In this document: positions 53,470-62,945 of the stretch, in pieces
How the letters are laid out: each line of letters starts with the position of its first letter
Numbering within the stretch: the first letter of the stretch is position 1
Assembly: GCA_022539475.1 (NCBI GenBank)
Contig: VCMS01000124.1
Location: 1-64,000, forward strand
From: Gracilaria domingensis
Taxonomy: Eukaryota > Rhodophyta > Florideophyceae > Gracilariales > Gracilariaceae
Reading direction: 5' to 3'
DNA: 64,000 nucleotides
Notes under the pieces: generated by a model
Told to the model about the DNA's origin: nothing
Database searches by the model: none
Seen by the model: the letters and a program-made list of their open reading frames with translations, nothing else
Position numbers and translations under genes: made by a program

Positions 53470-53946
53470 TTAACCAACAAAAGTTCCCGGCCTCTGGCCC
53501 CTGGGGCACGCCACGCAGCAGCAGCCAAACGGCCTTCCAAACTCCGGCACCGCCACATCGATCGGGACGCCGGCCAGCAGGCCCGAGGCGGAATCGCCGC
53601 CGATCCCCCTCAAAGCGCAGCCCGCCACGAGCCCGTCCGGCAGCTCCTCGAACTCCACGGCCGCCGGCACGCCCGACACTTCGTTGCGCGTCACCACGGC
53701 GCGGTGCGACACCACAAAGCGCCGCGTGCTCTCCTGGTACGTCGCGTGGTACAGCGACGTTGCGAATGGCAGCTTCGTGTCCGTGATCGTGCGTCCGGAG
53801 CAGCTCAGCCGCACCCCATTCTCCAGCGTACAGATCGGCTCGGCGTCATGCGTGCACGTGATGAGCTCGCCTGCCGAGAAACGCAGCAAAGCCAGTATGA
53901 GCGCCGAAATCGGAAGGAGACGGATCGTTTTCATTATGGTGATCAC
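53470..53946 (-). CDS. Small secreted protein, unknown
   Basis: The 158-aa protein has a signal peptide (MKTIRLLPISALILALLRFS from the second Met at residue 5, cleavage near SAG). The mature part has about eight Cys: C-T-H-D-A-E-P-I-C, LSCSG, AGCAL and a CCCVACP cluster near the C-terminus. A TATAAAA box lies 59-65 bp upstream of the first ATG, as expected for a short 5' leader. GC content is high relative to its surroundings. No family recognised; it may be a structural or effector-like extracellular protein. Confidence 0.65.
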   Translation of the reverse strand: MITIMKTIRLLPISALILALLRFSAGELITCTHDAEPICTLENGVRLSCSGRTITDTKLPFATSLYHATYQESTRRFVVSHRAVVTRNEVSGVPAAVEFEELPDGLVAGCALRGIGGDSASGLLAGVPIDVAVPEFGRPFGCCCVACPRGQRPGTFVG

Positions 53947-54004
53947 GCGTTGGCCATGGAACGCTTGCGGCGGACGAGCAGCTGAGGGTGCGCTTACCGC
54001 CCTC

Positions 54005-54011
54005 TTTTATA
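54005..54011 (-). promoter_or_regulatory. TATA box of the small secreted protein gene
   Basis: TATAAAA on minus, 59-65 bp before the ATG at 53946. Confidence 0.5.
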
Positions 54012-54622
54012 CGAACGTGGCGTCGCAGACGCTGTTCTAGACCCAACGGTACGTCGAGTCCGGTCTGGTAGACCGTGTATGGCGCCATTTGACTACACCC
54101 CACGGCCATCAATGCGACAGCGACCGAGTGTACCGTTGTACGTACCTTTAGAATCGAATAAACTGTCAGCAGCAATGTGCTTTCAAAATTCTTCGTAGCT
54201 GAACCACTCATATCCATCGCAGCACATCAACGCACACATTATTTGAAAACATCCTTGTTCGCTCGGTCGTAAAGTCGAGCCACTCACCCCACACTTCTGT
54301 TCTTTCCGTTATCGCACCGGGCCCATCGGGCACCGCCAATACCAACTCGGAAGGGCAAGCTGTTGAATAAGGAAACCAAGAGCTGATTGGATCAACTGAA
54401 GGTACGTACAGAGCCCTTTGAAGCCATTTTAGCTGAGGGTGTTGCGCTGTGCTGAACACCACAACCATGCGCCAGCAATGCATACACGTAACTGTGCTCC
54501 TCTTCACGAAACCGAACCGAGCTCGCCAATCACACAAATGTGATCTGAGAAACTAGCCAATTGATCTACGATGCAGCTGAGATTTTTTTGTTTTTCACGG
54601 CGGGAATGACACCGCACGTTCC

Positions 54623-54680
54623 ATCTTGTTGGGATTTTTATGCCAACTACTATCTCTGGCAAACAAAATCCCAACAAGAT
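54623..54680. repeat. Inverted repeat with perfect 16-bp arms
   Basis: Arms 54623-54638 (ATCTTGTTGGGATTTT) and 54665-54680 are exact reverse complements; inner bases TGCCA/TGGCA extend the pairing. Possible miniature transposon end pair or hairpin. Confidence 0.7.
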
Positions 54681-55653
54681 AGAGATCCCGATGCACAACA
54701 TGGAACACCAGTAGACTAGTCGTGCCTGCGCGTATGGCTTCTGCTGCAAAAGCATTACGGGCAGATATGCAATGTCATGTTCCCCACCGTCATTCTTATC
54801 GATAGAAGAGAATCCGCACCTGAAGAAAAACTCGGTTGTAACCAAGTGCATCAATTGTACTCGAGGGTCGCGAAGGCATCCTCAATAATAGCCAAAGTCT
54901 ATTACAGCTGTGTGAAGAAGAGAGAAGAGTCGTGGTCTGATAGGCAAGAACTGAAGGTAAGGGAATACCATTTCTCTATATTGTGAAACAACTTGTTGCT
55001 GAGAGGGTGCGACGACCTAACGAATGGTTTCATGGACCTTTCCAAAGACAAGGGCTCAATCAAAGACAATGGATAAAGATTTACATAACGACAGCATACA
55101 GCCGCGTAAACTACGTTTTGAATATCAAATACACGAAGGTAATCTGAGATTGTAATTCCTTTAGTCATTGGCTATCACGAAAATAAAAGTCGGGGTACGT
55201 GTATGTCGAACACTCGTCGAGCAGAGGATGGCTGCAGTGTATTCTCTCTTCTCCACAAGTGTGTTACATGCTTTGAGCAGCTGTAGCAAGTAGCATTATT
55301 CGCCGGAGAAACGCTTGTGTCCAGGTGAGCTCTTGCCCGACATTGAGAAACCACCGAGAAACCACAAGCAATTACGCGGAATGCCGCACGCGAAGCGAAA
55401 ATCATCTTTGTTCGCAGCAGTATGCGACCGTTCTCACCTCGAACCCGTTCCCCAATGTTTCGGGGTTCCATTCGATGACCCACTTATTTTCTCGCTCAAA
55501 CAACTCAAACTTGTCGACAGAAGCGAGGAGCGCGCTATTGGCAGGCGGAGCTTGCCATCTGGTGCCACTCATTTTGATCGGTGCGTAGCAACCTTTCCGC
55601 ATTAAACCTTCAATACTGTCCCTGGATATTGCGATGTATAATGCCACCATGCC

Positions 55654-56610
55654 TTAACGCTGCGCGTGCGTCATACTCGTAAGAGAGCCCTTATAAAGAC
55701 CTTGAAATATGGAGAAGATACGGCCTCTGGTCAAGATCTCACCAAGCCCAAATATCCAGAGCACAAAGTTTGATACCCATTCGGTAAGTGCCTTCCCGAG
55801 AGCAAATGTAGGCAACATTTGGTCATTGCTTGTCTTTGCTTCATTCAAAACCTCAGCAAATGCCCATAACGCAGACAAGAAGAACAAAGCACACAGGAAC
55901 AAGCCAGAAAATACAGGTAACCAGGCGGACTTTTCAACAAACTTGACGACCCCGTCATCAGTGTGTTGAACATGTACAAAGTCTTCCACCAACCGCTTGA
56001 CATAGAGTCTATCATCGTTGGTCAAGTGCTCCACAGCGGACCACGGAATTACTGTTCCTTCTTCATGGCATTGTGCACCTTCGATGATGCCTATCACATG
56101 TGATGAAGAACTGCAATGCCACCAGCGGGGTGAAATATGCAGTTTGAATAGAGAAAAAATCGAAGGAGCATGGTGGGTGCGTCGGATACGACTCTCATGC
56201 ATCTTTAGTAAAGAGGCTATTGGCACACCGAAACAAGTAAGAATCCATATGAAAAGTGCGGTAACCCATGTCTCATGTTCCAATGCATTGTTATTCAAAA
56301 GGACGGGAACGGCATCTGCCAACCTACGTATGTCACGGGCAATTAAGAGACAAAAGCCGATAGAAAGAAAACATAATATGTAATTGTAAATTATTAGACG
56401 GCGGATCATTAATGAGCTTGGAATGAAATCAAGAGCGGGAGAAACTGAGCATAAACTGTGGGAGCGGTTGGATTGAACGACGATGAGTTGCTCAACTGTG
56501 CTTGAGTCGAGAAAAGCGACATTTTTTCGTTGTACAGTTTCAAAGTCATATGCACGCTTATCACGTTGGAAGTACAACTCTTTGTTGTTAACCTCTGTTG
56601 TCAGGGCCAC
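55654..56610 (-). CDS. Four-pass membrane protein, unknown
   Basis: The 318-aa ORF has hydrophobic segments at about 71-91, 115-135, 230-256 and 277-297. A soluble loop of about 95 residues (136-229) with His, Cys and Trp lies between the second and third. The N-terminal 65 residues are polar. The last segment holds WVSNFVLWIFGLGEIL. It does not resemble the three-pass paralogues at 43.5-46.5 kb. The annotated Met is the first in frame; Met at 68 would still keep all four segments. No family recognised. A 52-bp tandem duplication lies just upstream. Confidence 0.6.
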   Translation of the reverse strand: MALTTEVNNKELYFQRDKRAYDFETVQRKNVAFLDSSTVEQLIVVQSNRSHSLCSVSPALDFIPSSLMIRRLIIYNYILCFLSIGFCLLIARDIRRLADAVPVLLNNNALEHETWVTALFIWILTCFGVPIASLLKMHESRIRRTHHAPSIFSLFKLHISPRWWHCSSSSHVIGIIEGAQCHEEGTVIPWSAVEHLTNDDRLYVKRLVEDFVHVQHTDDGVVKFVEKSAWLPVFSGLFLCALFFLSALWAFAEVLNEAKTSNDQMLPTFALGKALTEWVSNFVLWIFGLGEILTRGRIFSIFQGLYKGSLTSMTHAQR

Positions 56611-56611
56611 A

Positions 56612-56715
56612 GTGGCCCTGTCTTACCAAGCGTTACAGGCCCTGTGTTCACATGTATGAATTTGTGGCCCTGTCTTAACAAGCGTTACAGGCCCTGTGTT
56701 CACATGTATGAATTT
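56612..56715. repeat. Tandem duplication, 2 x 52 bp
   Basis: Units 56612-56663 and 56664-56715 (GTGGCCCTGTCTTA.CAAGCG...) differ at one base. It lies directly 5' of the membrane-protein gene. Confidence 0.88.
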
Positions 56716-57630
56716 GTGCTCAAGAAGTGTTCGGCGAAGCATGACGAAGCTAGCAAGTTTTATGCTTTAATTATATGTGACCAAATTACCCTCCACGTGG
56801 CATACGTTTCTCTACGCTTTTCAATGGTTTTCCAAGAATATTTTCGAAGACAACGGTTTTCAAAACTTTTCGAAGAACGTGACCACGTACAGTTTTGCAC
56901 GTGGCCATGTGTTCATGTTGCACACGAACATCCCGTAGGCATTGCTGGAACTACCATGCGTTGTCGCAACTTTTCCCTTCACGCAATTGCAAACAACGAA
57001 CAATGCCAGCAAATGGCATCAAGCGCCTGAATATCATTTGCCACAGAATGCTCTGTAGGTGGCGTGTCGAAATCAGGACATCGATCGCCTCGTGCGAATG
57101 GAGACCTTCCAGTACACACAACACGACAAAAGAAGTGCTGCTCCCACGGGAAGGGAGGCTTGGGAAATGCAAAGCAACCGCACAGGAAGCAAGCGACGGC
57201 TGCACATCCACCAACGACTGCAGTAGACACATTGCTGTAAAGAGCATCTTGAACTTCCACTTGTCAACCGCTTAAATTAAAAAGACACTTGTTCGTCTCT
57301 CGAAATTCTATTCTTGCTATAATTCTTGCCATAGCCACGGCGCAGTTTTTATTCACGACAATTTTGAAAAATGGCGTCATTCTAAGCGGGCAAATTTCAC
57401 ACCCAGTGCCATCCGAGGCTCGGAAACATCAAGCTTCTGTGGCAGTCTCCTTCGAATATGCTCATGAAATATACTTAGAGTTCCTTTACAGGGACAGAAT
57501 CTCCGGACGGAGTTTCGTCTCCAGGAAACAGTTTGCGGCAGTAACGGTTGCCACTTCAAATTCCCCCCCGCTCAGTGGGCCGTTCGTGGGAAGGGTCGGG
57601 GCAATGTACAGAAGCGTGAACCCACACACC
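56716..57630. other. Intergenic, no gene seen
   Basis: Short frames on both strands only; none shows a recognisable domain. Confidence 0.45.
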
Positions 57631-57636
57631 TATAAA
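57631..57636 (+). promoter_or_regulatory. TATA box before the macrodomain-like gene
   Basis: TATAAA about 100 bp before ATG 57733, followed by a C/T-rich stretch suitable for initiation. Confidence 0.45.
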
Positions 57637-57732
57637 TGCTGCGCTCCTTTCACACGGTAAACGAGGTCCCTTTATTCTCCTGCAAGGCAGCAGAAACCCA
57701 CTGCCGTCGAATTTATCAGACCGTTGTACACA

Positions 57733-58719
57733 ATGCTGTGGTTCGAAAAGCTCGTCGGTTTTGCGGAGGAGTCTCCGGAACAGGTAAGAAAGAACCTCTA
57801 TGTCGTGGAAAACATGCTACACTCTCGCGTGAACGACAAATATTATCAATGTGGAACGCTCAGTACTCCGTCCCTCGCTGAACTCAGGGCTCAGACCTGC
57901 TCTCTGGTTAGCGGACGAGGTAATATTGTCGTTAAGGAGGTCGTTGCAAATGTACAGCTCCTGCATCAGGACCCAGCTTTGAATGGAGCCGTTTTTCAGG
58001 TTGCATCACAGTTCAATCTTCTGGAAAACAACCCGAGAGTGGACCCAGAAATGGGTGTAGGTAGATACCAGTTCCAGAGAACGCAAGGTCCGGCATGTGC
58101 CCTGGCCTGTGGAGCAGGAACTATTTTCCGCAATTACTTTGCAGAACATCATGGACAAATTGGGCAAGATTCCAATAAACAAATCGACTGCACAGAGGAT
58201 CTCGGAAAGAAGCTCGGCAACGAGGACAACGCGCTTTGGAAGGTTAAGAACGGGTACCTTTTCGCCAAGGAAGTTGGACTTCGTTATATAAATGACCACC
58301 TGAGGTTTATTGGAGAAGACGGGCAGGATGAACTTCGTGGTCTTCTTCGAATTGGGGTTCAAGAAGACACAGAAGAAACACTTGCAGATAGTCGTAATAT
58401 CGTAACACAAGTGTTTTGTTCGGCTCTGTCAGTAGCCTATTCCCGACTCCCTGTCTCTCTGTGGGAATCCTTCGCGAAACTAGTTCTGGAAGCAGCTTAT
58501 GAGAGCACGTTGCGGGTGGCGTTACTTGCTCGAGAGAGAACAGGCTGCAACAAGGTGTTTCTGACAATGTTGGGGGGCGGTGTCTTTGGAAATCGCATTG
58601 AATGGATTGTTGATGCAATGGAGCGCGCCATTAGGATTGCAAGTGAATCTGGACTGGAAGTTACTATTGTGAGCTACGGAAAGCCTTGTGCCGAAATCCG
58701 ACGTATTTTAACGTCCTAA
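57733..58719 (+). CDS. Conserved protein with macrodomain-like motifs
   Basis: ATG 57733 gives 328 aa (a TTG three codons earlier is ignored). Blocks that look strongly conserved are NGAVFQVASQFNLLE (about 84-98), RTQGPACALACGAGTIFRNYF (116-136), KVFLTMLGGGVFGNRIEWIV (274-293) and LEVTIVSYGKP (308-318). The paired small-residue loops, A-C-G-A-G and G-G-G-V-F-G-N, plus a beta strand before each, recall the ADP-ribose-binding loops of macrodomains. I believe this is a widespread uncharacterised eukaryotic family of that fold, possibly acting on ADP-ribose or a related nucleotide. No signal peptide or membrane segment. The assignment to the fold is by motif only. Confidence 0.6.
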   Translation: MLWFEKLVGFAEESPEQVRKNLYVVENMLHSRVNDKYYQCGTLSTPSLAELRAQTCSLVSGRGNIVVKEVVANVQLLHQDPALNGAVFQVASQFNLLENNPRVDPEMGVGRYQFQRTQGPACALACGAGTIFRNYFAEHHGQIGQDSNKQIDCTEDLGKKLGNEDNALWKVKNGYLFAKEVGLRYINDHLRFIGEDGQDELRGLLRIGVQEDTEETLADSRNIVTQVFCSALSVAYSRLPVSLWESFAKLVLEAAYESTLRVALLARERTGCNKVFLTMLGGGVFGNRIEWIVDAMERAIRIASESGLEVTIVSYGKPCAEIRRILTS

Positions 58720-60049
58720 ACCTTTGTTTGTGAGAGAAGCACGGAGCGAAAGATTTGCTCGGCTTTGTTTTTATGTCATTTTGAATAAATTGCTTGTTGT
58801 GGTTCGTTGCTACAAACGTGTACCTATAAATTACATCAAGTGTTGCACTTAGATGGGAGGTAGAAATAACGGATGAATGTCCCTGGACATGTGCAGGCAA
58901 CGAAATATAGAATAATGATTCGCATTCACGTCGTTTCTCACCTCTCAGGAAAAGTATCTTCATCGGTTCGCTTCCAAAAGCTCTGTTACAACGTTTAACA
59001 AAGGGAGGCAAAGGTGTGGTAAAAGCTGCCTGAGGTAGCAAGTACGTGAGGTACTCCCAGGACGAAGATATATTCGAGTTTGAACCACAAGAGCATGAAA
59101 CGTGTGATGCGGCACAGAAGACTGATCAGGTGGGAATGAGCGTGAGACGGGTTGGCGAGAGCGCGTGGAAAGGGCGGGGCCTTGAAACGATGCCCGACAA
59201 GACGGTGGCGGTGGGGCGGCAGCTCGGGCTCGGAGCATGAACGCCATGGCGGGGGAAAGCAATTCCGCCACACTGTAAATGACTGTGTCGCAAGCGCCGT
59301 GAGTGGGCGGCATGCGCCTTACGGCACGTGCTCGGAAGCTGCGCGCCCAGAGCGCGTGTGGACCAATGCGGTGACAGCAACCATGCAAACCAGTACGCCG
59401 GCAGCGATGACGCCGCAACTTGCGGCGCCACGCATCACCACGCGCCGCGACGCGAGCGACGCGCGGGCAGCCGCGCCGCCGCGCTGCGCGCGCGCGCTTG
59501 GCGCGAGCAGCCGCGCCGCGCGCGCCGCGCGCGGAAGAGCGCGCCGTTGGGGGCGGAGCGCGGAGCTGGTGCGCGCGCGCTCGCGCGCGGAGGCGGAGCG
59601 AGCGGCGCGTGGGCTTCGCCGCGAGCTGCGGGGGTGCGGCGATGGTGGGCAGTTCCGCGCGCGTTGTTGAGCGGCTCGAGCGCGACGTCAGTGCTTCATC
59701 TCTTTGCACCGATGCTGCTGGCCATGGCGCGCTCGGCGGGCCGTTGCCACGCCGTGCTCGGCGGCGTCTGAGGCCGTCTCAGCCTGAGACGGTGCGCGAC
59801 TGGACACCATCATTCAAGTTCCGTGTACACGTACCAAGGCACGGCGCGATGGACGGGTGCGTCATTGTTGTCCCGGTACAAATCTTCGCTCGCGCACCAA
59901 TCAGCTCTCGCTCAGCAAAATCGTCGTGAGCAAACGCGAGCAACCCCCCCTCATCAGATGATGGCACAGATTCTGTGCACCTCCCGCTCGCCATGTCTCC
60001 GTCCCGCCAGAAAGCGGCCGTCCAGTGACTCCCTTTCCAGCGCCCTCCA
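58720..60049. other. Intergenic with a CpG-rich island
   Basis: 58720-59280 has no supported gene. 59290-59770 is extremely CG-rich (long CGCG runs) with overlapping Arg/Ala-rich frames on both strands that I regard as artefacts. The block leads into the promoter region of the glycine-rich-domain gene, so a CpG-island promoter is possible. Confidence 0.45.
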
Positions 60050-62314
60050 ATGCACCGCTTCGCCTTTAGCCGCCACGGAGGCGCGTCCGGAGCGAGACGC
60101 GCTCTGCTGCCGTCTGTGAAGGCCCTGGTGTCCGTTCTCAACCAAGTCGACGAGCATCCGGCTTTGTATCTCAACCACGTCGTGCTGCGCGACGCCATCC
60201 GCCGCTACGAGCATGTGTGGATCCCGCTTCTGGCACAAGTGAAGCCTGAGCAACGTTCGCGTCTCGTTCCGCCGCTCGACGTCGAATGGGTGTGGTTCTG
60301 CCACATGCTGTGCCCCGTCAAGTACGCCGCCGACTCCGCCGCCATGTGGAACGCCGTGCGCCCTGAAGAGTCTGGCGTTATTGTGGACCACGAGCTGCTG
60401 CCACCGAAGAAGAGACTGGCTGGAAAGCTGGAGGCTGAAAGACTGTGGCGCCAGATGTTTCCGAATGAGCCCTTCGACAACACCGATGTAATCAAGAACG
60501 CACCACTGCAAGCGTCCCACACGGCGGGGACGCACTCCACGAGCAGTGCTTCCGCTAAGGAGCCCTCGCGCATCTCCTACGACATCATAGCCGCTGCGGA
60601 ACGCCAGATGGCCTTTCAGTATCAGGTTGGCATTATGCCGCAGTATCAAGATAACAGCTTTCTCAGGTCAGCCGTCCAACGCTACCACAAGTTTCTCAAA
60701 TTGCAACAGTTGCACCCGAGCAAGGTGTGGGTCCCGACTTATGACATCGACGTGTGCTGGCACGCCCATATGCTGCACCCACGGTGGTACCGCGCCGAGA
60801 CAGTGAAGTTGCGCGGTTCGGTGCTCAAACACAATGATACGCTCAACGATAGAACCGATGAATCCGAGCTCAAGCAGCGTTGGGATGCAACTGTTACAAC
60901 CTGGAACCAGTTGTTCTCTTCCCCAATATACTGTGCCGGCGGAATGTGGAGGGGTAATGTGGAAACCTCGGAAAGAATATTAAGACCTGCTCTCGTTGAG
61001 ATGATTGCTGCTCTACGTGCTGGTTGCTCGACGTCTCCAAGAGCTTCGTATCAAATCTGGGATGCTGACTTGAGTGCAATGGAGCTAAGTGCCGGTTCAG
61101 ATTGGGTTCACAGGACGGAATGGCGTTGGAAGAATCATCCTGCCGCTGGCAGTAGCAGCCAAGACAGTACACAGCGCAGTTTGGAACGCTATTCTTGCCT
61201 CGGAAAAAGCACCAAAGATGTCATCCTGGTAAGCCGAACGACACACTTTCTCATGTACATGAATAGCTCCGACGCTAAACCAAGTCGTCATTCCTCAGTG
61301 GTCGAGGTGCACGCATCTAAGGCGTCGGCTCACAGACCACGCTATCCGTTGGCTACAGCGCACCTCGTGCCTCCAAATACCGTGTGCGCTTCGACGTCGT
61401 TCTTCAGTTCGTCCAGAAAATGCGTTGCATCTCCTGAGGAGACCGTTTTCGTGTTGAGAGTTGGTGGAGAGGACTTCGCTCTTCTTGCTGGCAAGTGGGA
61501 GGGCTTTAAGTCTCCTTTGAAGGGCATTCCTGGCATTCCATTTGATAAGGAGACTAGAAAGCCAGGAGTGCGAGGCATCCGAGGAAGTCGTGGCAATCCG
61601 GGTTTTCTGAAGCTGAGTATATGGCTACTTGGTGCGAGCTCTCAAAACGGCTGGCGCAACCTCGAGCACTCGGGCACAAACAAAAAGCCGATGATGTATT
61701 CCTTCATGCTACCGTCTCTTTCAGCTGCAGGAGGCATCTCCCCAGGTCAAGTGGCTTTCAGTCTTATAACTTCAAAGCTCGAGGTTAATCATGCGAGCCA
61801 ACTCTTGCCAACGTATCTGATAAGCACGGCAGCGGCGACGCTCTACGTCTTGTTGCAGCCAAGATTCGACCCTCGTGGCGGAGCGCAGATTGGCAGCCAC
61901 GAAACAATGTATCCCGCGTGGTCAGCGGGGCAGAAAGACTACGCCATGATTCGGGGAGCAGGTGGAGAAATGCCCACTGAGCATGGTAACCAAGGTCTAG
62001 GGAACATGCTGCTCGGACTTGGGAACAGCTCATGGCATTGTAGCGACTTTCCAGGGTCTCCAAGGCGAATATTTAAGATCATAACGAATCCGACAGACAT
62101 ACGCGAGCGTGGTGGTGGCAGAAAAATAACGAGAAGCATGCTGTTCGCCGGGCGTGTGGATGATATCGGTGATCCTTGTGGGGCGAGTCCTGGTGATGGA
62201 GGGAATGGTGGTGGATGTGGTGGATGTGGCGGCTGTGGCGGCTGTGGTGGGTGCGGCGGCGGTGGGTGCGGCGGCGGGTGCGGCGGCGGCGGGTGCGGCG
62301 GTGGCGGCGGTTGA
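60050..62314 (+). CDS. DUF1399 / glycine-rich-domain protein (GRDP-like)
   Basis: The 754-aa protein carries the twin motifs of this family: PPLDVEWVWFCHMLCP (about 74-89) and VPTYDIDVCWHAHMLHP (228-244), each Asp/Glu-x-x-W..H followed by a Tyr a few residues on. A middle region of about 400 residues, Ser-rich in part, follows. The protein ends in a Gly/Cys tail (from about 718: GGCGGCGGCGG-type repeats of GGC, GGGC). Plant GRDP proteins share the N-terminal DUF1399 and a Gly-rich C-terminus and are tied to stress and auxin responses; whether that role holds here is unknown. The start is the first ATG after the CpG-rich block. The repetitive tail DNA is prone to length change. Confidence 0.8.
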   Translation: MHRFAFSRHGGASGARRALLPSVKALVSVLNQVDEHPALYLNHVVLRDAIRRYEHVWIPLLAQVKPEQRSRLVPPLDVEWVWFCHMLCPVKYAADSAAMWNAVRPEESGVIVDHELLPPKKRLAGKLEAERLWRQMFPNEPFDNTDVIKNAPLQASHTAGTHSTSSASAKEPSRISYDIIAAAERQMAFQYQVGIMPQYQDNSFLRSAVQRYHKFLKLQQLHPSKVWVPTYDIDVCWHAHMLHPRWYRAETVKLRGSVLKHNDTLNDRTDESELKQRWDATVTTWNQLFSSPIYCAGGMWRGNVETSERILRPALVEMIAALRAGCSTSPRASYQIWDADLSAMELSAGSDWVHRTEWRWKNHPAAGSSSQDSTQRSLERYSCLGKSTKDVILVSRTTHFLMYMNSSDAKPSRHSSVVEVHASKASAHRPRYPLATAHLVPPNTVCASTSFFSSSRKCVASPEETVFVLRVGGEDFALLAGKWEGFKSPLKGIPGIPFDKETRKPGVRGIRGSRGNPGFLKLSIWLLGASSQNGWRNLEHSGTNKKPMMYSFMLPSLSAAGGISPGQVAFSLITSKLEVNHASQLLPTYLISTAAATLYVLLQPRFDPRGGAQIGSHETMYPAWSAGQKDYAMIRGAGGEMPTEHGNQGLGNMLLGLGNSSWHCSDFPGSPRRIFKIITNPTDIRERGGGRKITRSMLFAGRVDDIGDPCGASPGDGGNGGGCGGCGGCGGCGGCGGGGCGGGCGGGGCGGGGG

Positions 62315-62399
62315 ATGAATGAATTGTTTGCAAGTACGTTTTAAATTGTTCATGCCCAAGAGTTAGCGTTGATAATTCACATAAGCAAGAAGGAGGTCT

Positions 62400-62945
62400 A
62401 CGTTAGTTGAATACCCAGCCATTGCGGAATTCCTGAGAACGAAAGAGTGGATAATCTCGCAAAGGAAGGTCTGAACGTAGCGCTCTCTAGGCAGATCCTT
62501 GTGCCGATGGACATGCTTGACGCGTAAGATTCTCCTTTCAAACAGAAAAAACTCCCTTACCTTTCTGCGAGAATGCTCTGATTTCTGTGCGGAACATGGA
62601 GCAACCCGGAAGGCTGAAGTGACAATGGCGCAATTCTTCACAGGACATGTGCCATCACTTCACCCTGTGGCCTCCCATGTGAACCATAAAACCTGCGCTG
62701 CTCCTGTGGTACAAAGGTTAAGAAAGACTGCGACCATGTGGTTTTACGATGCCCACTTCTAAACATGTCTCGACGATTCCTCTTGGCTGGACAGCCACAA
62801 GAAGCGAAATCATCAGTGCCGTATCTGATAAAACAGAATTCACAGAACTTTTTGGCCTTTTTAAAGAGAGAGAACCTCTTATGAGGTTCTACTGTAGTTT
62901 AGGAATAAGAAACTACTGTCCAAAATAAAGAAGAAGAAGAAGTGA
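62400..62945 (+). mobile_element. 5'-truncated LINE with RNase H and Cys motif
   Basis: A frame near 62415-62525 reads SHCGIPENERVDNLAKEGLN, the end of an RNase H domain (H-x-G-x-P-x-N-E..D..AKEG). After stops, CSCGTKVKKDCDHVVLRCPL (about 62695-62755) resembles the C-terminal Cys/His motif of LINE ORF2. The protein then ends VPYLIKQN, FLAFLKREN and a stop at 62881-62883, and a 3' tail AATAAAGAAGAAGAAGAAG. Several stops show it is dead. Its ending matches the 170-bp insert at 35853-36022. Confidence 0.82.

Larger units (their letters stand above)
53947..55653. other. Intergenic, no further gene seen
   Basis: Apart from the TATA box near 54005 and the inverted repeat at 54623-54680, only short overlapping frames are present. 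Confidence 0.45.

Noticed and set aside
59152-59929. Arg/Ala-rich ORFs in the CpG island
   Set aside because: Composition artefacts with no motif.
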